64,000 bases of DNA from Beggiatoa leptomitoformis (GTDB taxonomy: Bacteria; Pseudomonadota; Gammaproteobacteria; Beggiatoales; Beggiatoaceae): assembly GCF_001305575.3 (NCBI RefSeq), contig NZ_CP012373.2, positions 3,730,261-3,794,260 on the forward strand, written 5' to 3'. The translations under genes and the position numbers were made by a program. A model generated the notes under the pieces. That model did not search any database and was not told where the DNA came from. It saw only the letters and a list, made by a program, of their open reading frames with translations. Positions 1-8,331 of the stretch are shown here, piece after piece; positions within the stretch are counted from its first letter, which is position 1; each line of letters begins with the position of its first letter.

Positions 1-876
1 CAACGCATGACGCACATAATATTCGTCTTGAAATTCTTGTACGACAGGTTTACTCAATTTCGCCAGACTTTTCCAATGAATATGACGTAAAGGGTCACCT
101 GCTCGATACTCGCGCAAGGCATAAAATTCTTCGGCATCCCCAACCGACATCGCTAAATGTACACCGCCACGTTGATAGCGGCGCGAACCCGATAGATACA
201 AATTTCCAACAGGATAACGTTTTGGCAACACCAATAACGTATCAGGACATGCTGCTGTGTATAAGCCATTAAAAATGCCAAAAGGGTCAGTACGCGCAAA
301 GCTCATCCCTGTAAAATGTACATATCCCCGTCGTAATGGAATCATACTAACGTCAGCATGAATCTGCGCAAGCGGAATACAATTCGGTAATACTATCGGT
401 TCAATCGTTGCGCCACGACTCATTGCCATTAACCATATCCAGCGAGGATAGCCGATATAATTATCAAACCAGTTTAATTTTTCCTGATAGGGGACTTGTG
501 TACTGACAAAGGTTGTAAAAGAAGGCAGCGCGATATGAATATTTTCAAATAACACCAATCCCATAAATGGGTTAGCCGTTTTATTTTCAATAGATACTCT
601 ATAGTGTAATGGCTCTCCAACTGTGGCAAAACGTGGCAATTCCCGTTTAACAACCACGTGCAGACGAAAAAATAAACTGTATAACGTGGCAAATAACAAC
701 AACGCGAATAAAACAGAAAACAATTGATAAGCAAAGGTTTGTCTTGTATCAATACTAAAGACGCTTGAGGCAACCAATGTACCTAAAACTAACAATCCCG
801 CTTGGGTGAAATGGCGACGAACCCAACGGTCCGTATTGTAAACAAAGTGGAAGTTATAAAAGAGAAAGCGACGCAT
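1..876 (-). CDS. DUF58 domain protein (partial, C-terminus beyond window)
   Basis: The frame is open from an ATG at 876 to the window edge, 292 codons, so the C-terminus is missing. Two hydrophobic stretches near residues 26-42 and 49-70 would anchor it in the inner membrane. The recognisable family core REYRAGDPLRHIHWK lies near residue 253. DUF58 proteins are usually encoded beside a MoxR AAA+ ATPase and von Willebrand factor A proteins and are thought to work with them in protein maturation; those partners would lie outside the window. Its start codon overlaps that of the divergent gene at 875 if that gene uses its first ATG. The family call rests on the core motif and the N-terminal membrane pair. 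Confidence 0.85.
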   Translation of the reverse strand, partial: MRRFLFYNFHFVYNTDRWVRRHFTQAGLLVLGTLVASSVFSIDTRQTFAYQLFSVLFALLLFATLYSLFFRLHVVVKRELPRFATVGEPLHYRVSIENKTANPFMGLVLFENIHIALPSFTTFVSTQVPYQEKLNWFDNYIGYPRWIWLMAMSRGATIEPIVLPNCIPLAQIHADVSMIPLRRGYVHFTGMSFARTDPFGIFNGLYTAACPDTLLVLPKRYPVGNLYLSGSRRYQRGGVHLAMSVGDAEEFYALREYRAGDPLRHIHWKSLAKLSKPVVQEFQDEYYVRHAL

Positions 877-1267
877 GAATAGAATGAACCATGATGTGAG
901 GCAAGACAGCAAGAGTATGCACAATTTATTCGTTTATGGCACATTAAAACGCGGACAAACCAATCATTTTTTTTTAGCAGGATTACCCGCTAAACTTGCC
1001 AAAGCTCCGCAAATTGTATTACACACGGGTAAAGATTATCCTTTTGCACGACGTGGTAAAGGCATTACTTATGGTGAAGTTTATTATATTAACCATCGCT
1101 TACTAACCAAGATAGACCGCTTAGAACGTCATCCCGATTTATTTCAACGAGAATTAACAACCGTTATTCTGCTCCCCAAACGTATTCATATAGAAGCATG
1201 GATTTATCTACATAAACAAGCCCGCCGTCACCCGCGCGTCATGAAAGGACATTGGCAAAATAGATAG
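875..1267 (+). CDS. Gamma-glutamylcyclotransferase / AIG2-like protein
   Basis: A 130-residue ORF with the family hallmark FVYGTLKRGQTNH near residue 18, the YGTL-type loop that binds the gamma-glutamyl substrate. Related enzymes release 5-oxoproline from gamma-glutamyl amines or glutathione breakdown products. The motif normally sits right at the N-terminus, so the ATG at 917 (MHNLFVYGTL) is a better start than 875; it also avoids a two-base overlap of start codons with the divergent DUF58 gene. The 116-residue product is the usual length. A conserved YGEVYYI segment follows near residue 68. The gene stands alone; the next gene begins about 250 bases later. The exact substrate cannot be told from sequence. 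Confidence 0.8.
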   Translation: MNRMNHDVRQDSKSMHNLFVYGTLKRGQTNHFFLAGLPAKLAKAPQIVLHTGKDYPFARRGKGITYGEVYYINHRLLTKIDRLERHPDLFQRELTTVILLPKRIHIEAWIYLHKQARRHPRVMKGHWQNR

Positions 1268-1386
1268 TTTTATCTACTTGATTATAAAAATAGTTAAGCG
1301 ATAAGCTGTCAAGGCAAATTAAAAGCCACCTGCATCAGAACTCTCAAGATTACCCAAATTTGCAAACTTTAAAGATAAAAATAACA

Positions 1387-1419
1387 AGGATGCCACCGCT
1401 TCAAGTGGTGATATCCGTC
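1387..1419. repeat. Dispersed palindrome family A, copy 1
   Basis: The left arm GGATGCCACC pairs imperfectly with the right arm GGTGATATCC around a short AT-rich loop. Related copies lie at 16944, 19575, 40815 and 47574, always between genes. There is no T-run, so it is not a classical intrinsic terminator. Confidence 0.6.
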
Positions 1420-1513
1420 TTAAAAACCATCTGAGAAAGCAAATAGCTTAGAATGGTGAAACACAAATACGGATGAATAACTCGCGCTCACATCTAAAAA
1501 GGCAACACATACC

Positions 1514-3751
1514 ATGTCCCGTATTTTCTCTACCCTAAAGCGTCATGCCTTACGAACACTATTAAGTTTCTGCATCTTAGCTTTTTTTATCGCACATACA
1601 ACGGGCGCAAGTCGATGGCATTTTATTGACGACCTAGAACTCATGACATACGACACACGCTTACGGATGACCATGACAGGCACACATAACAACGATATTG
1701 TTATTGTTGATATTGATGAAAAAAGCCTAAGTCAAATAGGACGTTGGCCTTGGAAACGCAACGTTGTTGCAAAACTCATGAATCAACTATTCGACACCTA
1801 TAAAATTAATTTATTGGGGTTAGATATAGTCTTTGCCGAACCCGATGAAAGTTCAGGCTTACACATCATGGAACAACTGGCAGAAACCCAATTTAAAGAC
1901 CAACCAACGTTTAAAACCACACTAGATAGCTTAAAGCCCAATTTAGATTATGACCAACTCTTTGCAGACAGCCTAAATTTTCGTCGAATTATTCTAGGCT
2001 ATAGTTTTGATTATCGAGGTAATACCCATGCGGGTGTGTTACCTACCCCAGTGTTTAACAAAGCGGCAACAGAAAAAGCACAACAAGAATATGGTGTTGG
2101 TCTTATAGAAGCCAATGGCTATGTTGCCAACCTCCCTATCTTTCAAGATAACGTCGTTTCTGCGGGACACTTTAATGTTATTCCCGATGGAGACGGTATT
2201 GTTCGTCGCGTTCCCATGCTCAATGCTTACAATGGAGAACTGTATGAATCCTTAAGTCTTGCAATGGCTAGAGTTATTCTTTCAGAACCTTTTGTAGAAT
2301 TTGGTACAGTAGAAGCCAGTGGTTACCACAGCGTTGAATACCTGCGCTTAGGCAGCCTTAAAATTCCCGTCGATAACTACCTACGCGCCTTAGTCCCTTA
2401 TCAAGGCGAACCCGGTTTATTCACCTACGTCTCTGCTGTGGATGTACTTAATGGCAATATTGCCCCAGACATACTAAAAAATAAAATCGTATTACTAGGC
2501 ACAACCGCACAAGGGCTTTTAGACTTGCGTCCTACCCCCGTTGCGGGTGTTTATCCCGGTGTAGAAATTCATGCGACGCTATTATCGGGGCTACTCGGAG
2601 AGCGCATCATGCAAAACCCAGTCTATGCGACAGCAATGGAAATTATGCTATTACTGTCTATAGGCGTGGTTATGATTATTATTCTCCCTATATTCAGTCC
2701 ATTACTAGCAATGGGCGGCACAATCATCGTCATTCTATTCATGTTTTGGCTAAATGTACGCATTTGGGAAGAATTACGCCTTATCTTTCCACTCGCCTCA
2801 ACCTCACTACTCATGCTCTCCCTATTCCTATTTAACATGAGCTATGGCTACCTTGTAGAAACACGACGCAAAAAACAACTCGCAAATCGCTTTGGTGAAT
2901 ATGTTCCTAAAGAGCTAGTCGATGAAATGAGCAAAGACCCAAGCCTAAATCTCTCAATGGAAAGTGAAAATCGAGAAATGACCGTATTATTCTCTGACGT
3001 GCGAGGGTTTACTACCATCTCAGAAGGCTTATCCCCAAAAGAATTATCTACACTAATGAATGCCTATCTTAGCCCCATGACAGAAATTATTCATGAATAT
3101 CGTGGCACTATCGATAAATACATGGGCGATGCCATCATGGCATTTTGGGGCGCACCCTTACACGATGCACAACACGCGACCCATGCGATTGAAGCGGGTT
3201 TAAAAATGCTTAAGCGACTAGACGAAATCCAAGCCAGTTTTCAAGCACGTGGCTGGCCACCGATTAAAATTGGTGTCGGTTTAAGCACGGGGATTATGAG
3301 CGTTGGCAACATGGGTTCTAGTTTTCGCATGGCCTATACAGTGCTGGGCGATGCGGTTAACTTAGGGTCACGTTTAGAAGGCATTACTAAACAATACGGA
3401 GTCAGCTTTGTGGTGAGCGAAAATACATGTAAAGCCGCCCCAGACTACTTGTATAGAGAATTGGATTATGTGCGCGTCAAAGGCAAAGATAAACCCGTTG
3501 GTATTTTTGAACCCCTTTGTTTACGTAGTGAAGCCTTACAACAAGTTCTACTTGAATTAGCTTTATACGAACAAGCATTAAAACAATATCGACAACAACA
3601 ATGGACACTTGCACAACAAGCCTTTACAAGATTATATGAACAATATCCTGAACGAAAATTGTACAAAGTTTACCTAGAACGCATTGACTATTTTCAACAA
3701 AATCCACCCACTGAAGCATGGGATGGGGTTTACACTTTCACAACGAAGTAG
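1514..3751 (+). CDS. CHASE2-domain class III adenylate cyclase
   Basis: A 745-residue membrane sensor cyclase expected to make cAMP in response to an extracytoplasmic signal. An N-terminal membrane segment (residues 12-30) leads into a periplasmic CHASE2 domain with the typical VIVDIDEKSLSQIGRWPW near residue 63. Three hydrophobic segments at about 370-450 return the chain to the cytoplasm. The cyclase domain (about 490-665) has both metal aspartates, in FSDVRGFT and in DKYMGDAIMAFWG, the purine-selecting Lys of DKYMGD, the Asp of TVLGDAVNLGSRLE, and the transition-state Asn and Arg in that same motif. All catalytic residues are therefore present. The C-terminal 80 residues resemble a TPR-like tail. 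No operon partner is visible; Rhs debris follows directly downstream. Confidence 0.93.
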   Translation: MSRIFSTLKRHALRTLLSFCILAFFIAHTTGASRWHFIDDLELMTYDTRLRMTMTGTHNNDIVIVDIDEKSLSQIGRWPWKRNVVAKLMNQLFDTYKINLLGLDIVFAEPDESSGLHIMEQLAETQFKDQPTFKTTLDSLKPNLDYDQLFADSLNFRRIILGYSFDYRGNTHAGVLPTPVFNKAATEKAQQEYGVGLIEANGYVANLPIFQDNVVSAGHFNVIPDGDGIVRRVPMLNAYNGELYESLSLAMARVILSEPFVEFGTVEASGYHSVEYLRLGSLKIPVDNYLRALVPYQGEPGLFTYVSAVDVLNGNIAPDILKNKIVLLGTTAQGLLDLRPTPVAGVYPGVEIHATLLSGLLGERIMQNPVYATAMEIMLLLSIGVVMIIILPIFSPLLAMGGTIIVILFMFWLNVRIWEELRLIFPLASTSLLMLSLFLFNMSYGYLVETRRKKQLANRFGEYVPKELVDEMSKDPSLNLSMESENREMTVLFSDVRGFTTISEGLSPKELSTLMNAYLSPMTEIIHEYRGTIDKYMGDAIMAFWGAPLHDAQHATHAIEAGLKMLKRLDEIQASFQARGWPPIKIGVGLSTGIMSVGNMGSSFRMAYTVLGDAVNLGSRLEGITKQYGVSFVVSENTCKAAPDYLYRELDYVRVKGKDKPVGIFEPLCLRSEALQQVLLELALYEQALKQYRQQQWTLAQQAFTRLYEQYPERKLYKVYLERIDYFQQNPPTEAWDGVYTFTTK

Positions 3752-3976
3752 CGTACAGAGTAATAAATACAAATGTAATAGATTGAAAAATATCCATCTA
3801 TTGACAACAGAGATTTTTTATTCTTCCCAAAGACATAACCAAAACACACAAAAGGGACAACTTCAATATCCGATTCAATACAAAAATCAAAGCCAAACGA
3901 TTCACTGTCCCTGTGCTGGTTTCTGACAAAGCCAGTGAACCGTCGTAGGTATATGTTACGGTTTGTCCATCAGGAC
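3752..3976 (-). pseudogene. Rhs core scrap and unidentified tip remnant
   Basis: On the minus strand, a scrap of Rhs core (RPDGQTVTYTYDGSLALSETS) runs from about 3976 to 3910 and gives way to unrelated sequence. That sequence continues in one partly open frame toward the 3' end of the cyclase gene, with segments such as CIESDIEVVPF. No start codon or full-length product can be defined. It is the last and most decayed module of the minus-strand Rhs array; with the palindrome it fills the stretch of just over 300 bases after the cyclase gene. Confidence 0.55.
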
Positions 3977-4026
3977 GGTGCGTTATGGTGCGAAAATATG
4001 CACCTAACGCGTTTTATGCTGGCTTA
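3977..4026. repeat. Dispersed palindrome family B, copy 1 (at immunity-gene 3' side)
   Basis: An imperfect palindrome with arms around TGCGTTA-TGGTGCG and TGCACC-TAACGC. It is almost identical over 50 bases to the copy at 4561. It lies downstream of the immunity-like gene 4069-4290 and immediately before an Rhs core scrap, on the minus strand. Confidence 0.75.
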
Positions 4027-4068
4027 TTATTCTTGCCGACTTTGAAAATTTTGGATTGCGCCATTTAG

Positions 4069-4290
4069 TCAAGACTTACAATCAAGCATTTGTGCCCGTT
4101 CTTTTAACTTCTCTATTATCTCAGAGAAATCACCATTTTCTCTTTCGATAATTTCAATTTCTGAAGGAAGATTATGAAGTAAATTTGTTACCTTAAAGAT
4201 ACCTTTATAACCCTTTTCACTGTAAGAGAAATAACGAATATCTAGAAATGCTTGACGTATCAAATCATAGGCAAGAGCGCGGTTATCCAT
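4069..4290 (-). CDS. Small immunity-like protein of Rhs module
   Basis: A 73-residue, soluble, charged, mostly helical-looking protein (MDNRALAYDLIRQAF at the start) with no signal peptide or membrane segment. It starts six bases after the stop codon of an Rhs core/tip remnant (4296-4560), the position where Rhs immunity genes sit, and is followed by palindrome B. I do not recognise its family. The role as antidote to the lost or shortened tip toxin is inferred from position only. The reading frame is intact although the cognate toxin is reduced to about 40 residues, which suggests selection on the immunity gene or very recent loss of the toxin. Confidence 0.6.
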   Translation of the reverse strand: MDNRALAYDLIRQAFLDIRYFSYSEKGYKGIFKVTNLLHNLPSEIEIIERENGDFSEIIEKLKERAQMLDCKS

Positions 4291-4295
4291 ATTTT

Positions 4296-4560
4296 TTAAT
4301 CCATATCATAAAAATCGGAATAATCGGGCGTGTGTTCGTCAACAGGGACTTTTGTATCAGGTGTGATACAACTTTTAGGGTCAAGACTTCGTTCTTTAAG
4401 TTCTCTGAGTCGTGAGTTACCATTTACGCTGCCTGTGCTGGTTTCTGACAAAGCCGGTGAACCGTCGTAGGTATAGCTGAGTGCGCTACCATCAACAGCG
4501 GTTAAACTCGTGATTCATCCTTGTGCATCATAACTGAGTGTTTGTGTGTGCCATTGGGAC
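4296..4560 (-). pseudogene. Rhs core fragment with short tip remnant
   Basis: The minus strand shows degraded Rhs YD-repeat core (TQTLSYDAQG, then a stop, then ITSLTAVDGSALSYTYDG and ALSETSTGSVNG) running in frame into a roughly 40-residue variable tip that ends at a TAA just before the immunity-like gene at 4290. The in-frame stop and the missing N-terminal core show that it is not a working Rhs protein. The tip is too short to carry a recognisable toxin fold. Confidence 0.7.
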
Positions 4561-4610
4561 GGTGCGTTATGGTGCGAAAATATGCACCTAACGCGTTTTA
4601 TACTGGCTAG
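4561..4610. repeat. Dispersed palindrome family B, copy 2
   Basis: GGTGCGTTATGGTGCG pairs with TGCACCTAACGC; the 50-base copy differs from that at 3977 by only a few bases at its right end. It overlaps the last codons of the minus-strand gene ending at 4588, so that gene takes its stop codon from the repeat. Confidence 0.8.
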
Positions 4611-5025
4611 ATTTTTTCTTTTTCAACTGATATCCATATTTTTCTGCGTTTAAAATTCCTTTAGATACCATTTTTTCTAAAATCATAGTAATCTCATTTT
4701 GAGGCACATGTTTATCAAGTGACTCTAAAAACAAGAATAGCCTCCAACTATCTATATAATATGGATTTGTAAAACAAGTATGCATGTCTACTACATAATT
4801 TGGCTGTAAAGATTTCCTTCTAAAATACAGACCAAGTCCATGTTTTCTGAATTTCCACCGTTCAGTACGAATATTAACTACTCCTTTTCTGGGGAAATCT
4901 AGTAACAACTCAAAATCATTAATATTAGGAAATTTTCTTGTAAATGCACGAAGTAATTGTCTCTGTAATTCAATAAAAAAAGATACATGGACTATAAAAT
5001 GTGCAGCGGAAATTTTCTTACGCAT
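4588..5025 (-). CDS. Immunity-like protein resembling DUF6896
   Basis: A 145-residue soluble protein. The central block has a Trp-Lys-Phe then HGLGLYFRR, a VVDMHTCF segment and an IDSWRLFLFLESL segment, the spacing I associate with the DUF6896 group of bacterial proteins that often lie next to polymorphic toxins. It begins three bases after the TGA that ends a 19-residue tip remnant of an Rhs fragment, and its stop lies inside palindrome B. The C-terminus is Lys-rich and may have changed when the repeat arrived. Immunity function is inferred from position; the family call is moderate and the reading frame is clear. Confidence 0.65.
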   Translation of the reverse strand: MRKKISAAHFIVHVSFFIELQRQLLRAFTRKFPNINDFELLLDFPRKGVVNIRTERWKFRKHGLGLYFRRKSLQPNYVVDMHTCFTNPYYIDSWRLFLFLESLDKHVPQNEITMILEKMVSKGILNAEKYGYQLKKKKSSQYKTR

Positions 5026-5027
5026 AA

Positions 5028-5329
5028 TCAGTAATCTCTAACTCGTGCTTCAGCAGCGCGCATCATCAGTTCATCACCAAATTCTTTGTGGGTCATAACT
5101 GAGTGTTTGTGTGCCATTGGGTAGGGTTAAACTGTCTAAATGTCCTTGCGCATAATTAAGTGTAACGGTTTGTCCATCAGGGCGGATAATTTGCGTCAGT
5201 TCTTTGTCCACATTCCAAATATATTGAGTTTGTGGGGCGGTTATCTCGGGTAAAACAGGCGGAATATACGCCGTTTGATAATCCACCTAGTGGCGTAATT
5301 GAGGTGGTATTGGTATTGTAAGTGAAACA
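5028..5329 (-). pseudogene. Rhs core fragment with 19-residue tip remnant
   Basis: The minus-strand core sequence WNVDKELTQIIRPDGQ and SLTLPNGTQTLSYDPQ is typical of Rhs YD repeats, read from about 5286 to 5074. The frame then shifts into a short tail, KEFGDELMMRAAEARVRDY, ending at 5028 just before the immunity-like gene at 5025. The catalytic part of the toxin is absent. The upstream edge abuts palindrome B. Confidence 0.7.
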
Positions 5330-5376
5330 GTGCATTGCGGGCAAAAATATGCACCTAACGCACTTTATGTTTGTTT
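5330..5376. repeat. Dispersed palindrome family B, copy 3 (diverged)
   Basis: This copy shares ATATGCACCTAACGCAC with the other members but has a decayed opposite arm (TGCATTGCGGGC). It overlaps the 3' end of the immunity-like gene 5365-5991, repeating the immunity-palindrome-core order of its neighbours. Confidence 0.6.
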
Positions 5377-5991
5377 ATGGACATAAATGTATTCCTCATT
5401 AATCATATTGGTATCTGAGCAGGCATCAGATTCATAATAAGCAACATTATTTACTAAAGGGGTACAAATACAAATTGCCGATATTTTAAAGAGCTTACTT
5501 CTAACATATTCCACAATGATATTGCTCCCTAATGGGTCTAATCCATCAAGAGAAAATATGAGAACATCAGAATGGCTACAAGCTATCTCAATTTCAATCA
5601 ATAATCGTTGTGTGCAACTTAAGAACTTGACCGTTGTAGATGCAAAAATATTCATGCTACATAATACTTCCTCAGCTTGATAAGTACTTAAATTCGCAAA
5701 TGTCTTCAAATAATCAAGAGCCGTTTTTTTATACCATTTATATCTAAAAAATAAGGAGTCATTTAAAAATAACAACACCCCCACTCTTGATGGTTTGCCA
5801 AAAACTTTTAAACTATTAGTGCGATACTTTTTAAGTAACATATTAAAGACAGTATTTATTTCTGCTTTGCAGATATTTCTTGGTAGCTTTATGCATAGAA
5901 TTTTATTCTTATATAAAGTAAATGCTGGTATTACGATATCTCCAATAACCACACAACTACATACCATCTTTACACCAGCATTTGACACCAT
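5365..5991 (-). CDS. Immunity-position protein with degenerate ABC-ATPase-like C-terminal half
   Basis: A 208-residue soluble protein following an Rhs core fragment in the immunity position. Its C-terminal half reads FLSCTQRLLIEIEIACSHSD then VLIFSLDGLDPLGSNIIVEY, a pattern like an ABC signature (LSxxQRxxIxIAxA) followed by a Walker B/D-loop (xLxxDEPxxxLD) with the catalytic Glu position changed. No Walker A (GxxGxGKS) is visible in the N-terminal half, so ATP hydrolysis is unlikely. The first 35 bases overlap the end of the Rhs remnant in another frame. The resemblance is by eye and could be coincidental. A structural mimic acting as a toxin antidote is one possibility; a decayed ABC gene is another. 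Confidence 0.55.
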   Translation of the reverse strand: MVSNAGVKMVCSCVVIGDIVIPAFTLYKNKILCIKLPRNICKAEINTVFNMLLKKYRTNSLKVFGKPSRVGVLLFLNDSLFFRYKWYKKTALDYLKTFANLSTYQAEEVLCSMNIFASTTVKFLSCTQRLLIEIEIACSHSDVLIFSLDGLDPLGSNIIVEYVRSKLFKISAICICTPLVNNVAYYESDACSDTNMINEEYIYVHKQT

Positions 5992-6516
5992 AATAATTCA
6001 CCTTATCTTCCATAAAGTTAATGGGGTCATTCCCCACATACTCAAATAAATTAGCACTCCCGCCATCGGGTCTTTACTCGTCCACCGTCCCGTTTCCGCC
6101 TCATAATCCCGTGCGCCAAGCCGTGTGAGTTTGGTATCAATATCATACAACCCACCCGCAAACCCAAACGGTTGAAACTCTGGATTGGTATCTTCAATGA
6201 TGTTGCCGAATGCATCGTAATTTAAGCGTTGCGCAATTAAGCCTGTTTGCACATCGATGATTAAGCGCGGACTGCCTAAGTGGTCGGAGATAACTCGATA
6301 AGTATTGCCGTTTTTGAGGATGTAATCAGGGATATTCGCTTTTGAAGCATAGACAAATCTGGCAACAACTTCTTCATTACCGTCTAATTGCGCAACGGGT
6401 TTGAGTTTGCCTTGATAGATAAAGCCTTGTGTTAATACGCCATTGACTTTTTTACCAACACGGCGGTTTTTGGCATCGATGATGTATTCAATGGTTTTGT
6501 TGGGTTGTTGGACTTA
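5957..6516 (-). pseudogene. Rhs core fragment, toxin tip deleted
   Basis: A well-preserved minus-strand Rhs core runs from about 6516: [80 protein letters not shown] and TSKDP. At the usual core/tip boundary the frame shifts and the sequence continues [17 protein letters not shown] into a 15-residue tail that overlaps the start of the next gene. The toxin domain is therefore missing, while its presumed immunity gene (5365-5991) is intact. Confidence 0.8.
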
Positions 6517-6556
6517 TCGTAATGGTGATGTGGACGATGCCACCCTACTTGGCTTA

Positions 6557-7378
6557 CTATTCACAAAAAACAGGTTGCTTATGACACAACCAAACATGCC
6601 AAAAAAAGACTCTTTCTTTGCGTATCTCTTCAGTCCCCCCATTATAAAGCTCACTGCCTTCTCCTGTTATTTCTCCCAACATCGTATCAAGTAAATCAAT
6701 GACTAAATCTGGAGAATAGTGAGTAATATCCTCAACACTTCCATCTTCAAAAACATGAGGGGAATTAAGTCCTAATCCTGGATAAGGTAACACTCTCCTA
6801 TCGTCCATGTATTTAATCAACGCAGGAGCAACGCTGACATCTAGTGTTTGGAGTTGGTCATAGGCTTTATATACTTTCTCTTTATCAAAAATATCCACTA
6901 AAAATTGTTTTACTGTTAACTCCTCATTCAATGGATTTTGATTTAAATAATCGTGAACTTTTTTTACATCGGTTACTTGTTGGAGAATTTCTTGTTTTAC
7001 CATTCGAGTGAAAGCTGTCTCTTTGGAAATGTCTGTGATAGCTTTTGACCAATTAAAGAGAGAAATTTCATCAGAATCAGGTGATTTACCCAAAAAAACA
7101 ATACAATCTTGCTTAAGACAGTTTTTAAATAAGCTTTTATGTTTTTCAGTATAAAAAGTGACTTCTTGGTCGGTTTTAAGAATACTGCCTTTAAGTGTAC
7201 TAATTATTTGAAAGTCTGCGGTAAATGAATTATCAGTTTCAGAAAGACCCGTTACCTTCCCTATGGTGATAACATTAGCACGTACAACCGCCTTCCATAA
7301 TGGCACATCTATCGGTTGTTCAATGTTGGGGATAATAAAAAAAGTGAAAACTAACGTCGTTAGGAGTAAATTTGTCAT
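6557..7378 (-). CDS. Exported or membrane-anchored immunity-like protein
   Basis: A 273-residue protein with an N-terminal hydrophobic segment (MTNLLLTTLVFTFFIIPN), either a signal peptide or an anchor, followed by a mixed periplasmic-type domain with Cys residues near 110-114 (KNCLKQDCIVFLG). I do not recognise the family. It begins immediately where an upstream Rhs core breaks off at LNYDA, with no toxin tip between, and its 3' end merges into another Rhs core remnant. By position it is an orphan immunity gene whose toxin has been deleted. The last 15 residues, after EEIRKER, may be read-through into junction sequence rather than the native C-terminus. Confidence 0.6.
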   Translation of the reverse strand: MTNLLLTTLVFTFFIIPNIEQPIDVPLWKAVVRANVITIGKVTGLSETDNSFTADFQIISTLKGSILKTDQEVTFYTEKHKSLFKNCLKQDCIVFLGKSPDSDEISLFNWSKAITDISKETAFTRMVKQEILQQVTDVKKVHDYLNQNPLNEELTVKQFLVDIFDKEKVYKAYDQLQTLDVSVAPALIKYMDDRRVLPYPGLGLNSPHVFEDGSVEDITHYSPDLVIDLLDTMLGEITGEGSELYNGGTEEIRKERVFFWHVWLCHKQPVFCE

Positions 7379-7737
7379 AATGCATCGTAATTTAAACGTT
7401 GTACAATTACGCCCATTTGTACATCGATGATTAAACGCGGACTGCCTAAATGGTCGGAAATGATGCGGTAAGTGTTACTATTTTTGAGAATGTAATCAGG
7501 GATATTGGCTTTTGAGGCATAAACAAAACGAGCAACAATTTCTCCATGACCGTCTAATTGGGTAACGGGTTTGAGTTTGCCTTGATAAATAAAGCCTTGT
7601 GTTAATACACCATTGACTTTTTTACCGACATGACGGTTTTTGGCATCGATAACGTATTCAATGGTTTTGTTGGGTTGTTGGACTTGGCGGAGGTTGCCTA
7701 GGATATTGTAGTGGTAAGGTGGGCAATGCTCACCCTA
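7379..7737 (-). pseudogene. Rhs core fragment cut at LNYDA
   Basis: The minus-strand core segments [57 protein letters not shown] and IVQRLNYDA end abruptly 60-70 residues before the normal core/tip boundary. The next base is effectively the start of the gene at 7378. This is a clean junction between a truncated core and an immunity-like gene, implying recombination or deletion that removed core end plus toxin. Confidence 0.8.
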
Positions 7738-7747
7738 CTTAGCTTAG

Positions 7748-8206
7748 CTATATTTGCCACATTCCAGCATGGGGTAGAGTCAATGTTTGTTTACCTTTAT
7801 GTTCTAACGATATTGCTTTCGCTAATAATAGGATATGTGCACCTGCCACAGGTTCTATTTCTAGTAGAACTCTTTCAGCGTTTTTTATCTCTTGAAGTAC
7901 ACGCTCAACTGGTTTCCACAAAAATTGCTTATGTTCATCAGCATATTCATGACCACCAAGTAGAAAAAAGAGCGTATTACGTAACTCTTCAAGGTTAGTA
8001 TTATTCTCATTGAGTAAGCAAATCTCGTATATGATATTTGATAAATACAACTGAGTGAAACTAAATTCACTGACTGAATGGGCAGTTAGAACCCAATAAT
8101 TTTGCTCATGGTCCAATATTAAAATAGATACATCATGCTCATGAGTTGCTTTGATAATAGAAACAGCCATTATGTTTGTTTCCATAAATCTACTGAAATC
8201 TATCAT
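7748..8206 (-). CDS. Immunity-like protein of the 8332 Rhs tip
   Basis: A 152-residue soluble, acidic protein lying downstream of a complete-looking Rhs tip (8332-9123), the position of the cognate immunity gene. It contains DVSILILDHEQNYWVLTAHS and an aliphatic C-terminal half; no signal peptide or membrane segment is seen. The family is not recognised. A start at residue 8 (METNIM) or 13 (MAVSII) is possible. The C-terminus ends where the next Rhs core fragment begins, so the last few residues may be junction-derived. Spacing to the toxin stop is about 125 bases, longer than for other pairs in the array. Confidence 0.6.
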   Translation of the reverse strand: MIDFSRFMETNIMAVSIIKATHEHDVSILILDHEQNYWVLTAHSVSEFSFTQLYLSNIIYEICLLNENNTNLEELRNTLFFLLGGHEYADEHKQFLWKPVERVLQEIKNAERVLLEIEPVAGAHILLLAKAISLEHKGKQTLTLPHAGMWQI

Positions 8207-8331
8207 GACTATATTTTTTAACCTTATAAAGTGAGTTCTAACTAGCTTTTTACAAAGAAAATTTGCGGTACTAGAGTAAAGATTTTGCTGATTTATTAGA
8301 CAATAACCCCAACTCTAGTACTACATTTATC

